Below are positions 11,769-25,900 of a DNA stretch of 64,000 nucleotides, one piece after another. The translations under genes and the position numbers were made by a program. Source of the stretch: Aphanomyces cochlioides (taxonomy: Eukaryota; Oomycota; Saprolegniomycetes; Saprolegniales; Verrucalvaceae); assembly GCA_019828595.1 (NCBI GenBank), contig JAHQRK010000011.1, forward strand, positions 2,356,001 to 2,420,000, written 5' to 3'. The notes under the pieces are model-generated. The model saw only the letters and a program-made list of their open reading frames with translations. It had not been told where the DNA came from and ran no database searches. Numbering within the stretch: the stretch's first letter is position 1; every line of letters starts with the position of its first letter.

Positions 11769-12228
11769 CCTTCCCCATCACAAATGACAAATTTGATTAA
11801 AGTGACTCCAACTACCAACAACCTCAATAGCAAGAACATGAAGAATTTGAAGACGACAGCATGAACGATGAAGAATACGAAGACGACAGTATGAGTGGCA
11901 ACATGGATGTAAATGACACAGAAACGCATCAAGAGCGAGATGTGCCAAGACCGCGTCCAGGGGCAATGAAGCATCCTGACCGATCAGAGTTATTAGAAAA
12001 CTTGACCGAACAACGCTATCCAAAACGCACTCCAATCAACATTTGAACCTGATCCAGTACCAGCGGTAGCTAGTCAAGACCGACCTCCACGACATGATCG
12101 TCCAATGTCAGTCAAGCGACCTGATCGAACAGCATCTTTGGAAAACATGACTGAACATCCCCAGCCAAAGCAAACATCATCAGCCCCAAGGAACAAAGAA
12201 AATCAAGAAACCAACGAGTCGGAGGATA
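11769..12228 (+). other. Copia integrase-RT spacer with repeated Asp-Arg-Ser-Leu-Glu-Asn module
   Basis: The region between integrase and RT is acidic and low in complexity. It carries three diverged copies of a module reading roughly KRPDRxxxLENxTExxxPK, at about 11968-12030, 12112-12180 and 12271-12300, the last just beyond this interval. Frames differ between copies because of indels. Such variable linkers are common between Copia integrase and RT; the internal repetition is what the sequence shows. Confidence 0.55.
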
Positions 12229-13540
12229 ATGCCTCTGATGATGAAGATTTCTTTGCACCAGACACTGGCGTCAAACGTCCAAATCGATCCGAGTCACTCT
12301 GAACGACGCCAAAGCAAACGGCAAACTATGCCGCCTCGAGCATGGTGGGAAGTCGTTCAATTTGTCCACATTGCAGCTTCATTGGGAGAAGATTTGCCTT
12401 CGACTTCTGGCAATGCGAGCCATTGGAAAGTCGCATGTGAGTCGGAAACCAAGTCACTTTTGGACAACAAGACTTGGGATGTGGTAGAATTATCTCAAGG
12501 AAGAAAAGCTATCGGTTGCAAGTGGGTGTTCAAGGTCAAGGAAAAGCAAACGGATCAGTCGACAAGTACAAGGCACGCTAGGTGGCGAAAGGATATTCCC
12601 AGAGATTTGGTATCGGCTTTGAAGAAACGTTTGCACCAGGGCCAAGTTTACATCTATTCGCGTACTACTCAGCCTTGATGCAAAACGCAATTTGGAGCTT
12701 CAGCAAATGGATGTCAACACGGCCTTCCTCAACAGCGATCTGGATGAAGATATTTACATGGAAATCCTGATGGGCTTAAGCGACCATGCAAACCCGTGTT
12801 TTCGAAGCCAGTCTTGAAATTGAAGAAATACCTTTATGGATTGAAACAAGCACCTAGATTATGGAACCAAACCATTGACGGTTTAATTTTGTCGAATTAA
12901 GTCAAAAGCGGATCATTGTATCTATATCGAGCGGCAAGATGAGGACATCATCCTCGTGTCACTTTACGTCGGTGACTTGATTCTCGCTTCCAACTCTGAC
13001 AAAATGATGCAATCCACGAAGATGACTCTCAGCAAGCGGTTCAAAATGACGGATTTGGGCCCTCTATCATACTGTCTTGGCATTGAAATCATGCGCTCTC
13101 CTAGAAGATCTGTCATTATACACCAGTCCAAGTTCCTCAAACCGGGGGGGGTGGCGAAATTCTAAATGCAAGATTGCAAACCTGTGAAGACACCTCAAGA
13201 ATCTGGTCAAAAGCAAAGCAAGTCCCTGTGCCCAACAACCGATGAAGAGAAGAAGAGATGAGTCGTATCCTCTATCGAAGCATTGTTGGTTGTCTCATGT
13301 ATCTCATAATTGCAACAAGATCCGACATTGCCGTTGCAGTGGGAGTTGCTGATCAGTTCCATGATTTACGAAAGCTTTGCCAACAATCCAATTCCAGAAG
13401 TTGCGAGGCCAACCATGATTTGGGTCGGAGTATTGAAGAGGCAAATTGAGATTGTCACGTCCCAGCGTATCAAGTCTCGAAGTATCTCAACTCATCCTTG
13501 AGTACATTGCAGGCCAGAGAGATATGGTGTATCAGATTGT
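12229..13540 (+). pseudogene. Copia reverse transcriptase and partial RNase H, inactivated
   Basis: RT begins with HWKVACESETKSLLDNKTW and GRKAIGCKWVFKVK. It continues after frameshifts with AKGYSQRFGI and FEETFAP, and then LYVGDLILASNS at 12964-12999 and FKMTDLGPLSYCLGIEI. The catalytic YVDD is YVGD, so one metal-binding aspartate is lost. A further frame carries LYRSIVGCLMYLIIATRSDI, and the homology ends at about 13535 with EYIAGQRDMVYQI. The tail of RNase H and the 3' LTR are absent. Confidence 0.9.
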
Positions 13541-13901
13541 CGGCCGACTGGATCCGAGTGTAAGGGCACTAACCCGAGTGAGGCCAGTTCACCAATCCGA
13601 GTGGTCAAACAATCCGTGTGAGTCCAAATCCGAGTCCATTCCGGACTTTCCAAATCAGAGCAGGGTTTAGGTAAGGGATTGCAGTCATATTGAAACGAGG
13701 CAGTTGGATCGGAGTAATAGCACAAATCCAGTAGACGGATCTTGGAATAACGAATCATCATGGGACAGTTGACGCCAAATATTTCCTTGGTATTGTGGAC
13801 GGTGTTACATGATTTGACTTGGCCAAATATATCGTTGTTAAAAGAGAAAGTTGGCGCTCCTTTAGGCTCTGAGCTGCCAGCAATCACGAAATTGGACTCG
13901 T
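13541..13901. other. Unique spacer between the Copia remnant and satellite array 1
   Basis: The first 100 bp carry five loose copies of a CCGAGTG-like motif (near 13554, 13574, 13597, 13613 and 13630), spaced about 16-23 bp. The rest is unique sequence. A minus-strand frame runs from the satellite into it, but no domain is recognisable. The first satellite monomer starts abruptly at about 13901. Confidence 0.45.
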
Positions 13902-16900
13902 TTGGTCCGAAATCAACAAGCGATAGTCCCAAGCATACCCCACAAACTGCATCTCGATGCCACTTTTTCTCCACTTGGTACACACGTGCCACATGCACAT
14001 CTCGACCCCATCGAGACACCCACTCGCCACGTCTGGCATGTTTGAAAGGTGTCATGCTCGTGTGGTGGACGACCAAGCACCAACTTGGTCCGAAATCAAC
14101 ACGCGAGAGTCCCAAGCATACCCCACAAACTGCATCTCGATGCCACTTTTTCTCCACTTGGTACACACGTGCCACATGCACATCTCGACCCCATCGAGAC
14201 ACCCACTCGCCACGTCTGGCATGTTTGAAAGGTGTCATGCTCGTGTGGTGGACGACCAAGCACCAACTTGGTCCGAAATCAACACGCGAGAGTCCCAAGC
14301 ATACCCCACAAACTGCATCTCGATGCCACTTTTTCTCCACTTGGTACACACGTGCCACATGCACATCTCGACCCCATCGAGACACCCACTCGCCACGTCT
14401 GGCATGTTTGAAAGGTGTCATGCTCGTGTGGTGGACGACCAAGCACCAACTTGGTCCGAAATCAACACGCGAGAGTCCCAAGCATACCCCACAAACTGCA
14501 TCTCGATGCCACTTTTTCTCCACTTGGTACACACGTGCCACATGCACATCTCGACCCCATCGAGACACCCACTCGCCACGTCTGGCATGTTTGAAAGGTG
14601 TCATGCTCGTGTGGTGGACGACCAAGCACCAACTTGGTCCGAAATCAACACGCGAGAGTCCCAAGCATACCCCACAAACTGCATCTCGATGCCACTTTTT
14701 CTCCACTTGGTACACACGTGCCACATGCACATCTCGACCCCATCGAGACACCCACTCGCCACGTCTGGCATGTTTGAAAGGTGTCATGCTCGTGTGGTGG
14801 ACGACCAAGCACCAACTTGGTCCGAAATCAACACGCGAGAGTCCCAAGCATACCCCACAAACTGCATCTCGATGCCACTTTTTCTCCACTTGGTACACAC
14901 GTGCCACATGCACATCTCGACCCCATCGAGACACCCACTCGCCACGTCTGGCATGTTTGAAAGGTGTCATGCTCGTGTGGTGGACGACCAAGCACCAACT
15001 TGGTCCGAAATCAACACGCGAGAGTCCCAAGCATACCCCACAAACTGCATCTCGATGCCACTTTTTCTCCACTTGGTACACACGTGCCACATGCACATCT
15101 CGACCCCATCGAGACACCCACTCGCCACGTCTGGCATGTTTGAAAGGTGTCATGCTCGTGTGGTGGACGACCAAGCACCAACTTGGTCCGAAATCAACAC
15201 GCGAGAGTCCCAAGCATACCCCACAAACTGCATCTCGATGCCACTTTTTCTCCACTTGGTACACACGTGCCACATGCACATCTCGACCCCATCGAGACAC
15301 CCACTCGCCACGTCTGGCATGTTTGAAAGGTGTCATGCTCGTGTGGTGGACGACCAAGCACCAACTTGGTCCGAAATCAACACGCGAGAGTCCCAAGCAT
15401 ACCCCACAAACTGCATCTCGATGCCACTTTTTCTCCACTTGGTACACACGTGCCACATGCACATCTCGACCCCATCGAGACACCCACTCGCCACGTCTGG
15501 CATGTTTGAAAGGTGTCATGCTCGTGTGGTGGACGACCAAGCACCAACTTGGTCCGAAATCAACACGCGAGAGTCCCAAGCATACCCCACAAACTGCATC
15601 TCGATGCCACTTTTTCTCCACTTGGTACACACGTGCCACATGCACATCTCGACCCCATCGAGACACCCACTCGCCACGTCTGGCATGTTTGAAAGGTGTC
15701 ATGCTCGTGTGGTGGACGACCAAGCACCAACTTGGTCCGAAATCAACACGCGAGAGTCCCAAGCATACCCCACAAACTGCATCTCGATGCCACTTTTTCT
15801 CCACTTGGTACACACGTGCCACATGCACATCTCGACCCCATCGAGACACCCACTCGCCACGTCTGGCATGTTTGAAAGGTGTCATGCTCGTGTGGTGGAC
15901 GACCAAGCACCAACTTGGTCCGAAATCAACACGCGAGAGTCCCAAGCATACCCCACAAACTGCATCTCGATGCCACTTTTTCTCCACTTGGTACACACGT
16001 GCCACATGCACATCTCGACCCCATCGAGACACCCACTCGCCACGTCTGGCATGTTTGAAAGGTGTCATGCCCGTGTGGTGGACGACCAAGCACCAACTTG
16101 GTCCGAAATCAACACGCGAGAGTCCCAAGCATACCCCACAAACTGCATCTCGATGCCACTTTTTCTCCACTTGGTACACACGTGCCACATGCACATCTCG
16201 ACCCCATCGAGACACCCACTCGCCACGTCTGGCATGTTTGAAAGGTGTCATGCTCGTGTGGTGGACGACCAAGCACCAACTTGGTCCGAAATCAACACGC
16301 GAGAGTCCCAAGCATACCCCACAAACTGCATCTCGATGCCACTTTTTCTCCACTTGGTACACACGTGCCACATGCACATCTCGACCCCATCGAGACACCC
16401 ACTCGCCACGTCTGGCATGTTTGAAAGGTGTCATGCTCGTGTGGTGGACGACCAAGCACCAACTTGGTCCGAAATCAACACGCGAGAGTCCCAAGCATAC
16501 CCCACAAACTGCATCTCGATGCCACTTTTTCTCCACTTGGTACACACGTGCCACATGCACATCTCGACCCCATCGAGACACCCACTCGCCACGTCTGGCA
16601 TGTTTGAAAGGTGTCATGCTCGTGTGGTGGACGACCAAGCACCAACTTGGTCCGAAATCAACACGCGAGAGTCCCAAGCATACCCCACAAACTGCATCTC
16701 GATGCCACTTTTTCTCCACTTGGTACACACGTGCCACATGCACATCTCGACCCCATCGAGACACCCACTCGCCACGTCTGGCATGTTTGAAAGGTGTCAT
16801 GCTCGTGTGGTGGACGACCAAGCACCAACTTGGTCCGAAATCAACACGCGAGAGTCCCAAGCATACCCCACAAACTGCATCTCGATGCCACTTTTTCTCC

Positions 16901-19900
16901 ACTTGGTACACACGTGCCACATGCACATCTCGACCCCATCGAGACACCCACTCGCCACGTCTGGCATGTTTGAAAGGTGTCATGCTCGTGTGGTGGACGA
17001 CCAAGCACCAACTTGGTCCGAAATCAACACGCGAGAGTCCCAAGCATACCCCACAAACTGCATCTCGATGCCACTTTTTCTCCACTTGGTACACACGTGC
17101 CACATGCACATCTCGACCCCATCGAGACACCCACTCGCCACGTCTGGCATGTTTGAAAGGTGTCATGCTCGTGTGGTGGACGACCAAGCACCAACTTGGT
17201 CCGAAATCAACACGCGAGAGTCCCAAGCATACCCCACAAACTGCATCTCGATGCCACTTTTTCTCCACTTGGTACACACGTGCCACATGCACATCTCGAC
17301 CCCATCGAGACACCCACTCGCCACGTCTGGCATGTTTGAAAGGTGTCATGCTCGTGTGGTGGACGACCAAGCACCAACTTGGTCCGAAATCAACACGCGA
17401 GAGTCCCAAGCATACCCCACAAACTGCATCTCGATGCCACTTTTTCTCCACTTGGTACACACGTGCCACATGCACATCTCGACCCCATCGAGACACCCAC
17501 TCGCCACGTCTGGCATGTTTGAAAGGTGTCATGCTCGTGTGGTGGACGACCAAGCACCAACTTGGTCCGAAATCAACACGCGAGAGTCCCAAGCATACCC
17601 CACAAACTGCATCTCGATGCCACTTTTTCTCCACTTGGTACACACGTGCCACATGCACATCTCGACCCCATCGAGACACCCACTCGCCACGTCTGGCATG
17701 TTTGAAAGGTGTCATGCTCGTGTGGTGGACGACCAAGCACCAACTTGGTCCGAAATCAACACGCGAGAGTCCCAAGCATACCCCACAAACTGCATCTCGA
17801 TGCCACTTTTTCTCCACTTGGTACACACGTGCCACATGCACATCTCGACCCCATCGAGACACCCACTCGCCACGTCTGGCATGTTTGAAAGGTGTCATGC
17901 TCGTGTGGTGGACGACCAAGCACCAACTTGGTCCGAAATCAACACGCGAGAGTCCCAAGCATACCCCACAAACTGCATCTCGATGCCACTTTTTCTCCAC
18001 TTGGTACACACGTGCCACATGCACATCTCGACCCCATCGAGACACCCACTCGCCACGTCTGGCATGTTTGAAAGGTGTCATGCTCGTGTGGTGGACGACC
18101 AAGCACCAACTTGGTCCGAAATCAACACGCGAGAGTCCCAAGCATACCCCACAAACTGCATCTCGATGCCACTTTTTCTCCACTTGGTACACACGTGCCA
18201 CATGCACATCTCGACCCCATCGAGACACCCACTCGCCACGTCTGGCATGTTTGAAAGGTGTCATGCTCGTGTGGTGGACGACCAAGCACCAACTTGGTCC
18301 GAAATCAACACGCGAGAGTCCCAAGCATACCCCACAAACTGCATCTCGATGCCACTTTTTCTCCACTTGGTACACACGTGCCACATGCACATCTCGACCC
18401 CATCGAGACACCCACTCGCCACGTCTGGCATGTTTGAAAGGTGTCATGCTCGTGTGGTGGACGACCAAGCACCAACTTGGTCCGAAATCAACACGCGAGA
18501 GTCCCAAGCATACCCCACAAACTGCATCTCGATGCCACTTTTTCTCCACTTGGTACACACGTGCCACATGCACATCTCGACCCCATCGAGACACCCACTC
18601 GCCACGTCTGGCATGTTTGAAAGGTGTCATGCTCGTGTGGTGGACGACCAAGCACCAACTTGGTCCGAAATCAACACGCGAGAGTCCCAAGCATACCCCA
18701 CAAACTGCATCTCGATGCCACTTTTTCTCCACTTGGTACACACGTGCCACATGCACATCTCGACCCCATCGAGACACCCACTCGCCACGTCTGGCATGTT
18801 TGAAAGGTGTCATGCTCGTGTGGTGGACGACCAAGCACCAACTTGGTCCGAAATCAACACGCGAGAGTCCCAAGCATACCCCACAAACTGCATCTCGATG
18901 CCACTTTTTCTCCACTTGGTACACACGTGCCACATGCACATCTCGACCCCATCGAGACACCCACTCGCCACGTCTGGCATGTTTGAAAGGTGTCATGCTC
19001 GTGTGGTGGACGACCAAGCACCAACTTGGTCCGAAATCAACACGCGAGAGTCCCAAGCATACCCCACAAACTGCATCTCGATGCCACTTTTTCTCCACTT
19101 GGTACACACGTGCCACATGCACATCTCGACCCCATCGAGACACCCACTCGCCACGTCTGGCATGTTTGAAAGGTGTCATGCTCGTGTGGTGGACGACCAA
19201 GCACCAACTTGGTCCGAAATCAACACGCGAGAGTCCCAAGCATACCCCACAAACTGCATCTCGATGCCACTTTTTCTCCACTTGGTACACACGTGCCACA
19301 TGCACATCTCGACCCCATCGAGACACCCACTCGCCACGTCTGGCATGTTTGAAAGGTGTCATGCTCGTGTGGTGGACGACCAAGCACCAACTTGGTCCGA
19401 AATCAACACGCGAGAGTCCCAAGCATACCCCACAAACTGCATCTCGATGCCACTTTTTCTCCACTTGGTACCCACGTGCCACATGCACATCTCGACCCCA
19501 TCGAGACACCCACTCGCCACGTCTGGCATGTTTGAAAGGTGTCATGCTCGTGTGGTGGACGACCAAGCACCAACTTGGTCCGAAATCAACACGCGAGAGT
19601 CCCAAGCATACCCCACAAACTGCATCTCGATGCCACTTTTTCTCCACTTGGTACACACGTGCCACATGCACATCTCGACCCCATCGAGACACCCACTCGC
19701 CACGTCTGGCATGTTTGAAAGGTGTCATGCTCGTGTGGTGGACGACCAAGCACCAACTTGGTCCGAAATCAACACGCGAGAGTCCCAAGCATACCCCACA
19801 AACTGCATCTCGATGCCACTTTTTCTCCACTTGGTACACACGTGCCACATGCACATCTCGACCCCATCGAGACACCCACTCGCCACGTCTGGCATGTTTG

Positions 19901-22900
19901 AAAGGTGTCATGCTCGTGTGGTGGACGACCAAGCACCAACTTGGTCCGAAATCAACACGCGAGAGTCCCAAGCATACCCCACAAACTGCATCTCGATGCC
20001 ACTTTTTCTCCACTTGGTACCCACGTGCCACATGCACATCTCGACCCCATCGAGACACCCACTCGCCACGTCTGGCATGTTTGAAAGGTGTCATGCTCGT
20101 GTGGTGGACGACCAAGCACCAACTTGGTCCGAAATCAACACGCGAGAGTCCCAAGCATACCCCACAAACTGCATCTCGATGCCACTTTTTCTCCACTTGG
20201 TACACACGTGCCACATGCACATCTCGACCCCATCGAGACACCCACTCGCCACGTCTGGCATGTTTGAAAGGTGTCATGCTCGTGTGGTGGACGACCAAGC
20301 ACCAACTTGGTCCGAAATCAACACGCGAGAGTCCCAAGCATACCCCACAAACTGCATCTCGATGCCACTTTTTCTCCACTTGGTACACACGTGCCACATG
20401 CACATCTCGACCCCATCGAGACACCCACTCGCCACGTCTGGCATGTTTGAAAGGTGTCATGCTCGTGTGGTGGACGACCAAGCACCAACTTGGTCCGAAA
20501 TCAACACGCGAGAGTCCCAAGCATACCCCACAAACTGCATCTCGATGCCACTTTTTCTCCACTTGGTACACACGTGCCACATGCACATCTCGACCCCATC
20601 GAGACACCCACTCGCCACGTCTGGCATGTTTGAAAGGTGTCATGCTCGTGTGGTGGACGACCAAGCACCAACTTGGTCCGAAATCAACACGCGAGAGTCC
20701 CAAGCATACCCCACAAACTGCATCTCGATGCCACTTTTTCTCCACTTGGTACACACGTGCCACATGCACATCTCGACCCCATCGAGACACCCACTCGCCA
20801 CGTCTGGCATGTTTGAAAGGTGTCATGCTCGTGTGGTGGACGACCAAGCACCAACTTGGTCCGAAATCAACACGCGAGAGTCCCAAGCATACCCCACAAA
20901 CTGCATCTCGATGCCACTTTTTCTCCACTTGGTACACACGTGCCACATGCACATCTCGACCCCATCGAGACACCCACTCGCCACGTCTGGCATGTTTGAA
21001 AGGTGTCATGCTCGTGTGGTGGACGACCAAGCACCAACTTGGTCCGAAATCAACACGCGAGAGTCCCAAGCATACCCCACAAACTGCATCTCGATGCCAC
21101 TTTTTCTCCACTTGGTACACACGTGCCACATGCACAACTCGACCCCATCGAGACACCCACTCGCCACGTCTGGCATGTTTGAAAGGTGTCATGCTCGTGT
21201 GGTGGACGACCAAGCACCAACTTGGTCCGAAATCAACACGCGAGAGTCCCAAGCATACCCCACAAACTGCATCTCGATGCCACTTTTTCTCCACTTGGTA
21301 CACACGTGCCACATGCACATCTCGACCCCATCGAGACACCCACTCGCCACGTCTGGCATGTTTGAAAGGTGTCATGCTCGTGTGGTGGACGACCAAGCAC
21401 CAACTTGGTCCGAAATCAACACGCGAGAGTCCCAAGCATACCCCACAAACTGCATTTCGATGCCACTTTTTCTCCACTTGGTACACACGTGCCACATGCA
21501 CATCTCGACCCCATCGAGACACCCACTCGCCACGTCTGGCATGTTTGAAAGGTGTCATGCTCGTGTGGTGGACGACCAAGCACCAACTTGGTCCGAAATC
21601 AACACGCGAGAGTCCCAAGCATACCCCACAAACTGCATCTCGATGCCACTTTTTCTCCACTTGGTACACACGTGCCACATGCACATCTCGACCCCATCGA
21701 GACACCCACTCGCCACGTCTGGCATGTTTGAAAGGTGTCATGCTCGTGTGGTGGACGACCAAGCACCAACTTGGTCCGAAATCAACACGCGAGAGTCCCA
21801 AGCATACCCCACAAACTGCATCTCGATGCCACTTTTTCTCCACTTGGTACACACGTGCCACATGCACATCTCGACCCCATCGAGACACCCACTCGCCACG
21901 TCTGGCATGTTTGAAAGGTGTCATGCTCGTGTGGTGGACGACCAAGCACCAACTTGGTCCGAAATCAACACGCGAGAGTCCCAAGCATACCCCACAAACT
22001 GCATCTCGATGCCACTTTTTCTCCACTTGGTACACACGTGCCACATGCACATCTCGACCCCATCGAGACACCCACTCGCCACGTCTGGCATGTTTGAAAG
22101 GTGTCATGCTCGTGTGGTGGACGACCAAGCACCAACTTGGTCCGAAATCAACACGCGAGAGTCCCAAGCATACCCCACAAACTGCATCTCGATGCCACTT
22201 TTTCTCCACTTGGTACACACGTGCCACATGCACATCTCGACCCCATCGAGACACCCACTCGCCACGTCTGGCATGTTTGAAAGGTGTCATGCTCGTGTGG
22301 TGGACGACCAAGCACCAACTTGGTCCGAAATCAACACGCGAGAGTCCCAAGCATACCCCACAAACTGCATCTCGATGCCACTTTTTCTCCACTTGGTACA
22401 CACGTGCCACATGCACATCTCGACCCCATCGAGACACCCACTCGCCACGTCTGGCATGTTTGAAAGGTGTCATGCTCGTGTGGTGGACGACCAAGCACCA
22501 ACTTGGTCCGAAATCAACACGCGAGAGTCCCAAGCATACCCCACAAACTGCATCTCGATGCCACTTTTTCTCCACTTGGTACACACGTGCCACATGCACA
22601 TCTCGACCCCATCGAGACACCCACTCGCCACGTCTGGCATGTTTGAAAGGTGTCATGCTCGTGTGGTGGACGACCAAGCACCAACTTGGTCCGAAATCAA
22701 CACGCGAGAGTCCCAAACATACCCCACAAACTGCATCTCGATGCCACTTCTTCTCCAGGTGGTAACACACGTGCCACATGCACAGCTGGACCCCATCGAG
22801 ACACCCGCTGGCGATGTCTGGCATGTTTGAAAGGTGTCATGCTCGTGTGGTGGACGACCAAGCACCAACTTGGTCCGAAATCAACACGCGAGAGTCCCAA

Positions 22901-25900
22901 GCATACCCCACAAACTGCATCTCGATGCCACTCTTTCTTCACTTGGCACACACGTGCCACATGCACATCTCGACCCCATCGATACACTCGACTCGCCACG
23001 TCTGGCAGGATGTTCCGAAAGGTGTCACGCCCGCGTGGTGGACGACCAAGCACCAACTTGGTCCTAAATCAACATGCGAGAGTCCCAAGCATACCCCACA
23101 AACTGCGGCATCTCGATGCCACTTTTTCTCCACTTGGTACACATGTGCCACATGCACATCTCGACCCCATCGAGACACCCACTCGCCACGTCTGGCATGT
23201 TTGAAAGGTGTCATGCTCGTGTGGTGGACGACCAAGCACCAACTTGGTCCGAAATCAACACGCGAGAGTCCCAAGCATACCCCACAAACTGCATCTCGAT
23301 GCCACTTTTTCTCCACTTGGTACACACGTGCCACATGCACATCTCGACCCCATCGAGACACCCACTCGCCACGTCTGGCATGTTTGAAAGGTGTCATGCT
23401 CGTGTGGTGGACGACCAAGCACCAACTTGGTCCGAAATCAACACGCGAGAGTCCCAAGCATACCCCACAAACTGCATCTCGATGCCACTTTTTCTCCACT
23501 TGGTACACACGTGCCACATGCACATCTCGACCCCATCGAGACACCCACTCGCCACGTCTGGCATGTTTGAAAGGTGTCATGCTCGTGTGGTGGACGACCA
23601 AGCACCAACTTGGTCCGAAATCAACACGCGAGAGTCCCAAGCATACCCCACAAACTGCATCTCGATGCCACTTTTTCTCCACTTGGTACACACGTGCCAC
23701 ATGCACATCTCGACCCCATCGAGACACCCACTCGCCACGTCTGGCATGTTTGAAAGGTGTCATGCTCGTGTGGTGGACGACCAAGCACCAACTTGGTCCG
23801 AAATCAACACGCGAGAGTCCCAAGCATACCCCACAAACTGCATCTCGATGCCACTTTTTCTCCACTTGGTACACACGTGCCACATGCACATCTCGACCCC
23901 ATCGAGACACCCACTCGCCACGTCTGGCATGTTTGAAAGGTGTCATGCTCGTGTGGTGGACGACCAAGCACCAACTTGGTCCGAAATCAACACGCGAGAG
24001 TCCCAAGCATACCCCACAAACTGCATCTCGATGCCACTTTTTCTCCACTTGGTACACACGTGCCACATGCACATCTCGACCCCATCGAGACACCCACTCG
24101 CCACGTCTGGCATGTTTGAAAGGTGTCATGCTCGTGTGGTGGACGACCAAGCACCAACTTGGTCCGAAATCAACACGCGAGAGTCCCAAGCATACCCCAC
24201 AAACTGCATCTCGATGCCACTTTTTCTCCACTTGGTACACACGTGCCACATGCACATCTCGACCCCATCGAGACACCCACTCGCCACGTCTGGCATGTTT
24301 GAAAGGTGTCATGCTCGTGTGGTGGACGACCAAGCACCAACTTGGTCCGAAATCAACACGCGAGAGTCCCAAACATACCCCACAAACTGCATCTCGATGC
24401 CACTTTTTCTCCACTTGGTACACACGTGCCACATGCACATCTCGACCCCATCGAGACACCCACTCGCCACGTCTGGCATGTTTGAAAGGTGTCATGCTCG
24501 TGTGGTGGACGACCAAGCACCAACTTGGTCCGAAATCAACACGCGAGAGTCCCAAGCATACCCCACAAACTGCATCTCGATGCCACTTTTTCTCCACTTG
24601 GTACACACGTGCCACATGCACATCTCGACCCCATCGAGACACCCACTCGCCACGTCTGGCATGTTTGAAAGGTGTCATGCTCGTGTGGTGGACGACCAAG
24701 CACCAACTTGGTCCGAAATCAACACGCGAGAGTCCCAAGCATACCCCACAAACTGCATCTCGATGCCACTTTTTCTCCACTTGGTACACACGTGCCACAT
24801 GCACATCTCGACCCCATCGAGACACCCACTCGCCACGTCTGGCATGTTTGAAAGGTGTCATGCTCGTGTGGTGGACGACCAAGCACCAACTTGGTCCGAA
24901 ATCAACACGCGAGAGTCCCAAGCATACCCCACAAACTGCATCTCGATGCCACTTTTTCTCCACTTGGTACACACGTGCCACATGCACATCTCGACCCCAT
25001 CGAGACACCCACTCGCCACGTCTGGCATGTTTGAAAGGTGTCATGCTCGTGTGGTGGACGACCAAGCACCAACTTGGTCCGAAATCAACACGCGAGAGTC
25101 CCAAGCATACCCCACAAACTGCATCTCGATGCCACTTTTTCTCCACTTGGTACACACGTGCCACATGCACATCTCGACCCCATCGAGACACCCACTCGCC
25201 ACGTCTGGCATGTTTGAAAGGTGTCATGCTCGTGTGGTGGACGACCAAGCACCAACTTGGTCCGAAATCAACACGCGAGAGTCCCAAGCATACCCCACAA
25301 ACTGCATCTCGATGCCACTTTTTCTCCACTTGGTACACACGTGCCACATGCACATCTCGACCCCATCGAGACACCCACTCGCCACGTCTGGCATGTTTGA
25401 AAGGTGTCATGCTCGTGTGGTGGACGACCAAGCACCAACTTGGTCCGAAATCAACACGCGAGAGTCCCAAGCATACCCCACAAACTGCATCTCGATGCCA
25501 CTTTTTCTCCACTTGGTACACACGTGCCACATGCACATCTCGACCCCATCGAGACACCCACTCGCCACGTCTGGCATGTTTGAAAGGTGTCATGCTCGTG
25601 TGGTGGACGACCAAGCACCAACTTGGTCCGAAATCAACACGCGAGAGTCCCAAGCATACCCCACAAACTGCATCTCGATGCCACTTTTTCTCCACTTGGT
25701 ACACACGTGCCACATGCACATCTCGACCCCATCGAGACACCCACTCGCCACGTCTGGCATGTTTGAAAGGTGTCATGCTCGTGTGGTGGACGACCAAGCA
25801 CCAACTTGGTCCGAAATCAACACGCGAGAGTCCCAAGCATACCCCACAAACTGCATCTCGATGCCACTTTTTCTCCACTTGGTACACACGTGCCACATGC

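Larger units (their letters stand above)
10233..13540 (+). mobile_element. Degraded Ty1/Copia retrotransposon, truncated at both ends
   Basis: In plus-strand order the domains are gag zinc knuckle, aspartic protease, GAG-pre-integrase, integrase core, a spacer, reverse transcriptase and the start of RNase H. Integrase before RT is the Copia order. Frames shift several times, stops interrupt the polymerase, and the sequence ends inside RNase H near 13535. No LTR pair, primer-binding site or polypurine tract was found. The element lies about 360 bp left of the satellite array. Confidence 0.9.

Noticed and set aside
10233..13540. LTR pair for the Copia element
   Set aside because: I found no direct repeat with TG...CA ends flanking the coding remnants; the element stops inside RNase H.
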